This document shows positions 24,340-35,800 of a stretch of 64,000 nucleotides of DNA, one piece after another. How positions within the stretch are numbered: the first letter of the stretch is position 1; each line of letters opens with the position of its first letter. Below the pieces are notes generated by a model, which did no database searches, had not been told where the DNA came from, and saw only the letters and a list, made by a program, of their open reading frames with translations. The stretch comes from Lycocorax pyrrhopterus obiensis (Eukaryota > Chordata > Aves > Passeriformes > Paradisaeidae), in contig JACSVZ010000016.1 in the NCBI GenBank assembly GCA_014706295.1, positions 3,701,168 through 3,765,167 of the forward strand, given 5' to 3'. The position numbers and the translations under genes are program-made.

Positions 24340-24806
24340 AAAAGAAGCACCTGAACTAGAAAAACTTTCAGCCTGAAGTAGAGATGACTGAGTAGGCACA
24401 TGGACAAGGGCTATGGAATGCTGTGACACACAGCAGATTGCTGGAGATGAGGTGTCCACTGTCCCTTCTGGGACAGGAAATGAAGCTTGCAGGTGGCCAA
24501 TTCACAAGTGGCCAAGGAAGTGGTTCTTCACACAGTATTTAGTGAAGCTGTGAAACTCATCTTCACAGAATGCTGTAAATGCTAAGAGGAACACAGGTTC
24601 AGAAGGAAATTGGAAAAATGAATGGGAGTAATAGCTGAAGATGTCACCTCTGACCCAGGGGAGTCCTTGAGGATGGAACACCACTATGATAATTATACTC
24701 TGGCCTTATCCTGGTGCTATTTTGCAGAATTTCAGTCTAGTTGCTGTTGGATATGGGGGCTAGGTGGACTCTTGTGGTCTGACATGATACATCATTCTTC
24801 GAAATA
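24340..24806 (+). mobile_element. Old CR1 LINE 3' fragment
   Basis: The stretch from GGTTCTTCACACAGTATTTA through AAGCTGTGAAACTCATCTTC, AATGCTGTAAATGCTAAGAG, GATGTCACCTCTGACCCAGG and CTTGTGGTCTGACATGATAC follows the 3' region of an ancient CR1 subfamily ('...not providing all or any of the ATTCTRTG tail'). Many substitutions and small gaps show that it is much older than the other CR1 copies here. The left limit is uncertain, and 24340-24490 is only weakly similar. It is noncoding. Confidence 0.75.
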
Positions 24807-25839
24807 ATAAAAAACCACCCCAACAAACCAAACAGAACTTAGTCAAAACAGATTTAAATTGGGTTTTAGTACAGTATCTGTGTACCACTGAAGAACCCAT
24901 TCAGTGGAGCTGATGTAGGAAAAGGCCTCTAGAAGAAAAGCCAAAATTTTGACAGGTCCTTCCAACATGCTTCAATATCTGTTCTGTTGCATTTGTATAC
25001 AGAAAGGACCTTACTTTCAGAATGCTCTTACATTATGAAAAGTAAAATCACAGCTTAAACCTAGAGAAAAAAAATATATCTATATTCCCCCACACTCTAA
25101 ATTAAGTCCACTACAATAGCAGTGCCAGACTAAGCTGTCTGAAACATTCAGCAGCTTTGGTTGGCTGGCTGAAAATCAGGAATCTTAATACATATAGGAG
25201 ACATCAAGCACAGTTTTCCTGCTCTCAACTCTGCGACCTGATGATAATTTTCCATAAGCTATTATCCACCTGTGCCTTGCACTATCCCTTCATTAATCAT
25301 ACCATAAGAATATGAGCTTATTCGGGCTGGAAAATCCTAGCCACACAACATCCTTCTGTTCTTATGATGATAACCTGAACAATACTCCCAGCCACGATCC
25401 AACGTGAAGCTTGTAATGAAAGGATTTCCCCTAGTCTGCAAGTGCAAATGGCAATGGTAAAAAGGGAACTCAGAATGAAAAGGCCAACCCCTGGGACACT
25501 GACGGTAGAAATGACAAAGGAAATAAAGTACTAGAAATCAGGAAAAGTACCTCTGTGATTCAGAGAAAAGACACAATTAAAAAAAATTGGGAGAACCCCA
25601 TACAATCAAGGGCAAGAATCAATTGTGTGTGTGTTGGGCAGCTCTGAATTCCCCACAGGATTTGAGCTGCCATTCACACCCTGAAGAGATTTCCAAGGAC
25701 CAGTTAAACCCCACCAGAGGGAGTGGAACACAAAGAGGGAGAAAACGAAACTAATGCCCTGAAACTCTTCCAGTTTCCAACTGCAGGCTGCCACACACCT
25801 GCACAGGTGGGAGCGGCGTGGCCGTGGGGCAGGCAGGGG
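24807..25839. other. Unique noncoding sequence
   Basis: No gene was recognised. CATAAGAATATGAGCTTATT near 25304 vaguely recalls the start of another old CR1 class but is too short to call. Confidence 0.55.
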
Positions 25840-26122
25840 GGACAGGGCAGGGAAAGGGGACACGGCAGGGAAAGGGAACAGGGCAGGAAAAGGGGACACG
25901 GCAGGGAAAGGGGACAGGGCAGGGAAAGGGGACAGGGCAGGGAAAGGGGACAGGGCAGGCAGAGGGGACAGGGCAGGGAAAGGGGACAGGGCAGGGAAAG
26001 GAGCCAGGACAGGCAGAGGGGACAGGGCAGGGAAAGGGGCCAGGGCAGGGAAAGGGGACAGGGCAGGCAGAGGGAACAGGGCAGGGAAAGGGGCCAGGAC
26101 AGGCAGAGGGGACAGGGCAGGG
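25840..26122 (+). repeat. G-rich minisatellite, 18-bp unit, about 16 copies
   Basis: The unit is GGACAGGGCAGGGAAAGG, with variants GGACAGGGCAGGCAGAGG and GGCCAGG. The plus strand carries runs of 3-4 G every 2-4 bases, matching the G-quadruplex pattern repeatedly. The unit is a multiple of 3 and stop-free, so all neighbouring frames stay open (GTGQGK and GRERGQ on plus, SLPCPL on minus). This explains ORFs of 156-175 codons that are not genes. Variant units are interspersed, as expected from unequal exchange or replication slippage. Confidence 0.96.
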
Positions 26123-29100
26123 CTCCAGCAGGGCCTGGCTGGCTGGGTACAGGGCTCAGGCTGCCAGCTGCAGAGCGGGAGCCATCAGCTGGAGCATGCT
26201 GCTCCCCATTAATCATCTGGTGCGAACCTGGCCTTCAGCAGAGGGCCTGACAAGAGAGCCAGGATCTAATAAAACCCTGACAGACTGAAAGTGAGGCAGC
26301 CTCCTGCCTGTCTCGCTCCTTCTCTTTGAAATGTGGGGTAAAGGTTGGGGAAGAACAAAGAGACACTGATGATTGATAACAACTTAATATCTTTCTGCAG
26401 CTTTATCAGGCTTTTAAACTAATGACTTAAGCAACTTCACCTCTACAAAATCAATCATCATGTCATAAAAGTCTGAAACACTACAAAATGAAGTGCCTGC
26501 CCCAGGGATATAGAGCATGTGTCATGTTTAAAGTGAACCTAATTCTTCTGGGGGTCCCTGGATGTTACTTTTTACTTTCATGTCCCTTGGAGATATTAAG
26601 AGATGGGGAGAGACACAGCAGGAGAACCCAAAATTAGTGCCTTCCCTTAAAGAAATTATTCAAGTAATCCTATCAGAGCTGTTTGCTTATCAGAGGAGTG
26701 AACTCAGTGATCTGGATAATGTAACCACCACTACATCAGCAGGAACAATGCTGCAGCAGCCGAACAGGATAGACAATACAACCTGGTTCTTCCCAAAGAT
26801 GATCAATCTTCAACAGAAAGGCACACAAACCCCACATGCTAAATCCTCACTGTAAGCACTTCAAACTGACTCTTCTTTTTAATTTTAACAATGTCTGGAA
26901 ACCATCTGGTTTGAGCCACCGTGCACAAATACAGACAAGGGCAAGCAGGTGAAGATAAGCACGTGCAGTGTTTGCCAGGTACAGCGTACCTGTTTAGGCA
27001 GTCAAGCAGAATCAGGACTGTGCCTCTCCCACAGATGCCTGTAGGTGCAGAGCACTCCTTGAACTTCACTGGGCAGCTGGCACCTTCCCCATGAGACTGC
27101 ATGGCATCAAGTTGGCTTTGACATCAATATATTGGTGTCAATATATGTGACATCAATAACTCTGGGTTGCACTGGAAATGTGATTTAGTCTTCGTCACTC
27201 AAAGATGCAGAATTGAAAGATACTGAAGCTATCAGTTTTTAAGAGGGAAATAGCTAGGAAATTTAAAGAAAATGGCTGGCAGGAAAGAGAAAGGTCCAAT
27301 TAAAAATAAGTAAGTTCCTAATTTAGGACTTCACAGCTCTCTTCCCTCTTAGCAGAAAACGAAGAAAACCCAATACTATCCCCCTCTCTTCTGCACATAA
27401 AAAGGAAAACAAAACCTTCTAGATTTAGCCTCGCATTCTCTGAAGCCTCTTCTCACTGGCAGAAGAGCTGAGCAAGGGCTATGAGGGGCACATGGCCCTT
27501 TGCCTGCTCCTTGTGCAGGTGCAGCTGGGTCACTGCTGCTCACACCTTTCCTCCCTCTTCTGCCATTTAGGCAAAAACCATTCTTCTAATTTAGGAAAAG
27601 GGAGATTTTTCTCAAATTGGGTCAGACACCTAAAAGTGATCAAGGCTTAAATTCCACTGGATATATTTATGTGACAATGACTTCAGCTGCCAATTTCAAT
27701 GTTGCACACAGCCAGGTGAGATCACGAGAGCTTTTCTCTACAGACAGGAGATACCTGTACAGTGCTTTGAGTTTTAAACTGTTTCTATTTCGATCCTGTT
27801 TGTAACCATACTAACCTTTTAACAGCAGGGCTCCTGCCAAGGATGAATTACTTGCCAGAATTTTTTTTTTTTTTAAAAGCTCAAATCTGATACAAGCCCT
27901 GGATTCTTTTTTTCCTGCTTTCATACAGTATATAATTCCAACCTTTCCCTGTTCATACACTTTACAAGAACTGTATTTAGACAAAATCTAAACTGGCATA
28001 TTTTCCATACACTTAATGGAAATATTCCTAACCACTTTTGCAAGCAGCTGAAGACGTGCTTTTATCTTGCCATGAAGTCACCAAGTTTAATTTGCAACAT
28101 CACAGTTGCTTCTATGGCAACAGATGGTGACATCAAACACGGGATCATGACTTCACTATAGGATCAAGAAGGATTAGCTTTGCACTGAGGAAGTTAAGAT
28201 CTAATACAAACAAATAGCTACAACAATTGCGAAGAGAATTTACAGTGTGATAGTTTACTCCCTGTGTAAATGTTCTTCTTGTTTACTCCAGTACGAAAAT
28301 CCCTTTAAATCAACCAGCTGTCTGTAAATTAAGCACAAATGGATTAGCTTTAAAACAAGCTCAAGGGTTTAAGATGGGGTTTGCACATGTACCCAGTTAT
28401 GACTGCACTCGGGCCTATGACTTCCACTGACACTTGGAAAAAAAAAAGAGGCCAGAATTACAATATCATTCCCTCACCACAACCTCAAGGTCTTTCACCT
28501 GCACTAAGCAGGTTATGAGTGCAGCATACTTGCATATAATTTTTACTGAAGCATCAGCTTTGAGCACTGCTTGTCACCCCTGAAAACCTTGTGGGGGCAG
28601 TTATTTAATTACTTGATATATTATCATTCCTAAGATAATCCTTTAATGGATGAATTCCCTGGCCTTTCACCTTTCCATTACCAAAACAGGACCAAACAGA
28701 GGGGTCCCAGCTTGAAAGGCCCCTCTAGAGACATCTATTTATTACTAATGTCCCTAGCTAGAGCCAGCCCTGGGTGAGACAGCACGTGCAATCAAAGAAT
28801 CAGCTTCCCCTGAGGGAAAATACAGAGATGGATCTTTCCAGGACACAGCTGAGTCTGATGGCGGGATATGGAAATCCACATTCTGCAGCTGTTGCAAGGA
28901 CTCTCACAGGTGGCAGAAGAGACAGAAGCCTTAAAGCAGCAGCACAGGGGGAAGCTTCCACCTTGGGAACTACCTTCACAGAAACCAGAACCAATCCTGC
29001 TCCTCTTTGCCGGGTTCCTGGGCACAGGCCCTCAGCACGTTGGTGCTGCTGCATCTGAAACCCGTGTGCTACACACACGCACCGGGGTGTGCAAGTGCCC

Positions 29101-29446
29101 AGGTACTGACACATGTTTTTTCCACTGCACTCGATTCCAAGTCTTTCAAAAAGTGGCATTTAGCTTTCTGAGAAGTATTCACAGGAATTCTGCTGGGCCA
29201 CAGCATCGTCTGTGCCTCCACAGGCTGTTTTTACTCTGAAACGGTGCCAGCTCGGACAGCTTTGCTGTAAGCTGGGCACTGTGAGCGTCCCCAGCATCGC
29301 AGGGCCCTGCCTTGACAGAACCACCATGGTTGGGGTGCACTGTGTGCTGGAAGGGAGATAGGCCCTGAGGGCCAGAGAGAGCCTCTTTCTTGGATCCAGA
29401 GGTGACCCTGGGAGTGCATCCAGGTCACCGGGGATGGGCTGAGAGA
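26123..29446. other. Unique noncoding sequence
   Basis: About 3.3 kb with no gene or repeat that I recognise. GC-richer 28850-29440 carries several overlapping ORFs on both strands, one of them (29160-29678, minus) running into the LTR. None has family resemblance. Confidence 0.6.
27119..27140. repeat. 22-bp near-perfect palindrome with a half-copy
   Basis: TGACATCAATA is followed by its inverse with one mismatched pair, and TGACATCAATA appears again at 27148. The centre is ATAT. It could extrude as a small cruciform or bind a dimer; chance is also possible. Confidence 0.5.
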
Positions 29447-29450
29447 GGAT
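29447..29450. repeat. Left target-site duplication GGAT
   Basis: GGAT precedes the LTR's TGTGGG and follows its CTCACA at 29726-29729. At four bases the match is short, so it is moderate evidence. Confidence 0.55.
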
Positions 29451-29725
29451 TGTGGGTTTCTGGACAGTGTTGGGCCTATGAGATGTGATAATTGTAGTTT
29501 GTGACCTTATAGGGTATTGTTTACCTGTTACCATAACAGGCAATGTCTGTGCACTACCCCAGGTGATTGGGGGACACTGAGGTGAACATCTTTCCTGTTT
29601 ATATGATGTGATATCCTGTTGGGTGCTGGTATTTAGGGGAATATTTTCCTGTGCAATAAATGCTTTGCACCTCTCCATCTTGGGTGCGGAGCCAAGCCCT
29701 TGTGTGATTACTGCACACCCTCACA
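29451..29725 (+). mobile_element. Compact solo LTR (275 bp)
   Basis: It starts TGTGGGTTTC and ends CACCCTCACA, giving short inverted TGTG...CACA termini. AATAAA is at 29655-29660, about 65 bp before the end, and a TATA-like TTTATATGATG lies some 55-60 bp upstream of it. A 4-bp duplication (GGAT) flanks it. This compact U3-R-U5 layout is that of a retroviral LTR in plus orientation with no internal region left. The sequence looks little eroded. Family not assigned: the 4-bp footprint would fit a gammaretrovirus-like (ERV1) integrase, but one base of uncertainty at either end would change that. Confidence 0.7.
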
Positions 29726-29729
29726 GGAT
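29726..29729. repeat. Right target-site duplication GGAT
   Basis: Copy of 29447-29450 directly after the LTR's CTCACA. Confidence 0.55.
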
Positions 29730-32700
29730 ACAAAGGTGAGAACCTCTGATTCCACACCAAGTCACTCTCACGCCTCTTTGCTGAGATGCCAACTAGGGTA
29801 TGAAATGCTGTTCTGCTATCAGAGTTCTCGTTTAAACTGACACATCTGTTAGACTACCAGTCCTGCTTCATAAAGCAGATTATGTTGATTAGCAGAGCCC
29901 TTAAGGAAGGGATGGTTTTGAGCAGCTCCCTCCAGAATTAAAGTCAGACAATAGCTGAAGCACACAGCAGGGCAGGAGAGTTATTTTAAATCTCCCCATC
30001 CATTTCACAGGTTTGCAAGTGCTCTCCATTATTGTTAGAGGACTCAGCAGGCTTTGTTGGACTATCCTTATCAGTGTCAGTAAGGACTGGCTTACAGAAA
30101 GGAACTTGCCTAGGTAAACACATTCGTTTTGCACACTCACAATTAAAATAAAATCGAAGTAAATCAAGAAAGCAATAGCATGAGGGAAACTGTCGAGACT
30201 GATGTAGTGGGACACATCTGTTACATTCACTTCCAGACACATTTAGTTTGAGGTAACAGATTTTTGGACCGTCTTCCACATGTACTTACGTGATAACGAG
30301 AAATACTTCAGACTATGTTTGTCACCTCCACTTTTCTTTTCCTGTTGCATCTCCATTCCAACCAGCTTCCCCAGCGTTCCTATTGAGCCCAGCTCCTACC
30401 TCAGTAACACTATTAGATTCTGTCTCCTTCCCAAATACTGCTAAGAGGAAGTCAAAAGCTTTTCATTCCTACAAACCTGCTGGCCAGAACTAAAAGCATC
30501 TTCACTTCAAAGCAATTATCATTCAGTGAAAGAAAAGACTGACTAAAGAGAAAGGCAGAAAACCTACCACCTCAATGCTGCAGACATTCGACAACCCATT
30601 TAAATTCTGCACCTCAGCAGCCAGAAACAAAACACGGTGGTAACACACCCTCTCCCCTGCTCCTTGCCTGCTCAGCTATTAAACAGGGCGCTCACTCTCT
30701 GATATCCACAGCAGACTGCTCTGCCCAAAGAACTTGGCAATTCCCCTGCCAGCGATGGGCAGACCCACAAAGCAGAGCAATGCTTCCATCTAACATTGCC
30801 TTGGAGGCCAGAAATATCAGAGAGACTCCAGAAGCATTTGTGCTTCACTGGTGTGAAGGAAGAAAAGACGAGGAGATCTCGTGTGTGGATCTTTTAGCAT
30901 TTAGCCCAGGCAACAGGAGGAACATCCACTGAGCACACTGTTAACAGAAGCTGAAGGCACCTACAGAAAGAGCCAACTTGCAGAAAAATATTTTGCAACG
31001 TCTGTGAGACCTAGAAGCATTAAAACCAACATGTAAGTGTTCCCCAAATGATGAGCAGGTTCTGGGATGAGCTGTGTGCAGGAATCCCCAGTCCAATTCA
31101 CTTTGAGGCCTGAAGAGGAGGAGGATCGCTCCCTACCCATCAAACAGAAAGCAGGAAAAATGACAGTTCCTGCACAGAAAGCGAGAAGGGCTGAAGGACA
31201 AACTCTTCTGGGGGAGGTTTCAGAAGCACATACTAAAGCTCCTTCCTAAGAGAAACCAGGCCCGAGCTGTCAGAGGAGAGAGTCTAGCACTTCATCAATG
31301 AGGATGCTACTGATGTGTAATGGTCAGCTGCAGCGTTGCTCTGGCTGTGTTTAAACACACACTCATAAAAATTATTAGAAGGGTTTGTGGCCTTTGATCT
31401 TGCTAAAAAGACATGCTAAAGATCCATGTTTTTTCTAAAATGGCTCTCAAAATGAACCAGGTGCTTGCGTTTGACCCAATTCTACTCACTGCTCCCAAAA
31501 GAGCAATGCTGTCTCTGAGTCCTGACCAGCGGATGAACCCAGTGCTGAGGCTCGATGGATCCACCTCGTACAACGCTGTCTATTCAAGCATGACCTCCAG
31601 AGGCTCAGATCCACATTCATATTTCATATTCTGCAGATGTTTTTTCCCCCCACTTTTGCTGCCTGGTTTTAATGCACCACTGGTCTCTGCATAACCCCCA
31701 CTTAAATATATCTTATTTTTTGTTGTAAGCAAGCAACAAGGTGAAAAGCAAAACTGAAAGGTCTGACAGTCCCAGCTTCCCACTGACACACTCCCCTGTT
31801 TATGTCAAAAACCAGGGGCTGTAAGTGACAAGAAAGCAGAGAGTGGAAAGTGCACAGAATCATTTAAAAGGCAGCAGTGACGTGAGAGCCTTCAGCAGGC
31901 CAGAGTTGACGTTTGTCAGGCTGGGAGGCTGGGATTGCATTAAGCTACATTTCATTAAGAAAATACTCAGAAACTATTAAGGGGTCCCATGTGGCTGCTT
32001 CAGCACATTTAATTTAATGTCTTTCCTCTCCAGTGACCAATCCACCCCCCACTTTCTTACAAACGATGACTTGTGGGTCTTAACCTTACAAGTGAAGATA
32101 GGTTTGACCCATTAGTTACCCTATTTAAAGGCTTTTGTCAACCTACAGCACAGAGCTCAAGCCATGGTTTTACACTGAGGCTCCACATCACAGAGGCAGA
32201 TGGTGCCATAAAAACCCACCTCCCCCTAGACTATTTATCCAACTTCTGTTCTGTGATCGACATCCATTCTTTATGCACCATTTTCTAGGCACCACGTTGT
32301 CCCCACAGATCTGGAGCTGGGGCAGGGGGTATCTGAAATGCTGGTCACGGGGAATGCCTTGGTCAGTGGGTGTGTTTGAAGCTGCTGTTGCTGGCCTATT
32401 TCTCAGGAAGAAAGTCCCAAACGTCAAAACCTACACTCCAAATGCAAAAGCCTCTTTGAATATGTAAAAACTCCACTAATATTTGGGGAATTAGAAATGA
32501 AGAAGAAGACAGAAACTATTTCATCTTGATACTACAATGCCTATGTCTGTTTTAATTTTTTAAGCTTCCTGTTCTCGTTGCCCAGATCCAGTTTCCCCAT
32601 CAAATGTATGTATTTTCCCTTTCCAGAAAGAACTGCAGGAAAGATAATGAGTTGTGACTCTGTTGGCTACAGAAGAGGATTTCCTAGTAAGCTGCAAAGT

Positions 32701-35639
32701 TCACAACCTTCAAAATTCATCTCTTAGACTCAAAAATAAAGCCTGAAGACTTAAGGAATGGAGAAAAACAATCCAAACACAAGGAAGTCTCTCTTTTACA
32801 TCACTTTTCCAAAAGAAACTGGAAAGCTAAAGAGAGGAAAAAACCCACAAACCTCAAGCACTCAGTACTGAGGAACTGTCAAGAGGCAACATACATGTGC
32901 ATTAATAATAATAATTAATGAACAATCTTGTTAGGTATCCTGTCTCATAAGCAATGAGCAAAATCCTTCGGAAAAGGTTTCCAAAGTCTGGCTTGTTTAA
33001 TTTTCAGAAGGAAAAGAGAAAGATTAGTATTGTGACTTGCTGGTAAAACACCTAAATTACAGAGCAATGTTAATTTCATTGCTGCTTAGGATCAGCAGAA
33101 CATCACTTCTCCCTTTGTGCTGTGGCTGCAAAGCCCAGAGCATGGTGAGTGTCTGGTAAGGGGCTGGAGGCAAGCTCCTGGCCCAGCAGAGTCCCACTTG
33201 CTGAGCTCTGATACCATGACATGTACAGCAATGAGCTTTTATTGATTTTGCATTTGGACCTGCCTCAAACACTCAGGCCATCTCTCCACAGGAAAAAAAA
33301 ATTGTGTGGGAATGTAGGAAGGACAAATCTGGTGCTAGGTGTAACAGTAACTGAACAAATAGTATTTCAAATCTTCAAAATAAACTGAGTTCTTTATCTA
33401 AAAACAGGGAAAAAACAATAAAAAAGCAAAATATTCAGGAGAACTAAAAGAAAGTATCGATACTGAAACAGAGAAGGAGCTGCTGAAAAGAGACATTGGC
33501 TCAAATTTTCAGCTGAATGTGTTCCAAGAAACAATCTTCCTGTGATCACTCTCTGTACCCACAGTCAGTTCTGCTGGGCTGTGGGTATGCACTCACCAGC
33601 CCTGCCCTAGCTGCTTCACAGGGGAATACCTAGCTCAGCCAACACGAGAAATCCATCCTGTGAGCATCCTTCCACACTTCCCAGCACAGGCACGCCTTGT
33701 GGGAGGGTCAGCACGGCCACCAAGGCCTCCCCAAGAGTCCTGGAGGAAGTGGGGACTACACCTGGCCTGTGTGACTTCCTCCAAACGGAGACCAGAGGGA
33801 AAGCCTCTACTCCTTCCATGGTCAGGCCACACATCCTGCAGAAACCTGGGAGTGTCACTGCCAAAAATCTCTGTGGCTGGACTGCCCAATGAACAGCCCA
33901 CAGACTGACTGCAAGCAGTGCCACCAGCTAATGGGATCTGTGCCAGGTCTACAAGAGGCCCTTGGCTGTGCCCCAGGCTGTGGAATAACCCACTCCACGG
34001 ACTCTGTCAGCAGCAGAATCCAGGGGCCATGGGCTGCCAGCACCAAGCTGCTGCCCACAGCAGCTCAGGCACAGCTGATGTAGCCACACAGCTCCAAGCA
34101 AAGGAGAATTTCCTGTGTATCTACACCAGGCACCAGCCAGAGCACTCAAGTCCCAGACTGTCAGTCTAAGAGTCTCTTTCACAGCACAAAAATCAGTGGT
34201 GATTGCCCCAGCTTAAAAACACAACAGCTCATCATGGTGAGGCACTCTGTGGAAACCCATCACTTCAGACAATTACCAGGCAGCTGAATGGCCACAGCTG
34301 GACAGACACACTCACAGATCCTGTTCTTGCCATGACTGCCAGCAGCCCTGCATCCGCCCCGGCTTCCCCAGACTCGCAGGGTGTGCAGAGGCAGCCTGGA
34401 CCCCGCAGATGCACTGCTGCAGGTACAGCTGGGGCAGGTGCAGAGCAATGGCAGAGGGCTCGTTTGGAAGGCTCAGAGCCAGGCAGAGATTAATTACCCA
34501 CAGTGACAGTGCAATCAGCAGCAGAGGTATCATCATCTCTGCCTCTTTTCTGCACACCATTTATAAAATCCAGGGCAAGGCACTTAACAGCTCCTGGGCT
34601 CCAAGGGCCGTAAGATTTGCAGTGAAACTGGAATGACAAGCAATGCTGCCTGGGGCTGTGATTTACCTGACTGCTGCTGGCACTGGGCAGGTGACCCAAA
34701 GTGGAGTGTGTGCACTTTGCTTCACTGCACGGGGAGGTGGAAAGTACAAAGGTCTGAAACAGGTCATATTCAGCATCTGTATTTTTCAAGAGTCATTATT
34801 TGTGATCCTGAGGTCAGATTTCACCTTTTCTATGAAAGCAATCTTTCTCACCCTTTTTTCCTGTAATTTTTTTTTAGTTCATATGAACTTGTGAGGGGAA
34901 ATTCAATAATCTGTGAAGCAGTAATGTATAGAGAACATGCTCCAGGCTACTAAGAGGTTATTAATAGAGCAAAAATTGCTGCAGATTAGAGTACATAAGC
35001 ACGCTGCCTAATTGCAAAGCAAAATGTCTATCACACTATGTGGCAGCTGAAGTGAAATACATGTCCTGAAATCTTGGTTTTCTTTGCATCACTTATCAGC
35101 TTGGTGAAGTGTCATGATAATCCACAGAAGGAGTCATGCAACAGTGGGGAAATTCAGTGAGAAGGTTTTAAAGAAAAGGTAACATACTAATATCGTAATC
35201 CTGCTTCTATTCTCTCAGGTAAACTGGATTCTTGAAGCCCCTGGAAAGGTGCTTTATGCTAAGCAAGTGTTTGACATTTCCCCTGATCTGCAAAAATTAA
35301 AAACAAAATAAAATAAAGAGATGGATTCGAGTCACAACTGATTAAGTTCACCAGAACTGTGTTTAAAGACCCTGGAGAGACCCTGCTAACAAGACAGATT
35401 CAACTGCACCTAAAACTTTATGGAATTACACATTTTCCCAGACAGTCCATAAACTCTGAGCAGATTTTCCCCCCTACTTACCCTAGTAACCTATTCCAGT
35501 GCCTAAGTTCACCACTTTTTCTAGTATTAGCACGAGCTCCTTGGCCGAAATTTAAGACCATTAATTCTCAGGTCATGTTTCCCAAGTACTAGAACATGCA
35601 GCACCGGCCCCTCACAGCAGCAGCAAAAGCTGCAATGAT
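29730..35639. other. Unique noncoding sequence
   Basis: About 5.9 kb without a supported gene. 33600-34480 is GC-richer with many overlapping ORFs (up to 102 codons on both strands). It has no repeat or domain that I recognise, and its ORFs are typical of GC-rich noncoding DNA. AGTTCATATGAACT at 34876-34889 is a perfect 14-bp palindrome. Confidence 0.6.
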
Positions 35640-35800
35640 TGAGCTGACAGCTGCTGCTGTCAGGGGACAGTCTGCATGCAGCCTCTCCTCCCTAATCCCA
35701 GCCCTTGCCTGTTTGTCTCCTCCTTGAATGAGATGACAAGTTTAAACGGAGGCAGTCATTAATCACATGGCTTGGTTCGAAGCTAGCTCAACACAGGAGC
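35640..35800. promoter_or_regulatory. Candidate regulatory block
   Basis: It contains GATGACAAGTTTAAACGG, GTCATTAATCAC and GGTTCGAAGCTAGCTC in non-repetitive sequence, with TAAT cores and two isolated CpGs. A weak, pattern-based candidate. Confidence 0.2.

Noticed and set aside
25300..25380. Possible old CR1 piece (CATAAGAATATGAGC...)
   Set aside because: The similarity is limited to about ten bases and then fails.
25704..26288. Possible low-complexity proteins (GTGQGK, GRERGQ, SLPCPL repeats)
   Set aside because: Translation of an 18-bp G-rich minisatellite; all frames are open because the unit is a multiple of three and lacks stops.
35774..35783. GGTTCGAAGC resembling a tRNA B box
   Set aside because: No A box, acceptor stem or cloverleaf can be formed around it.
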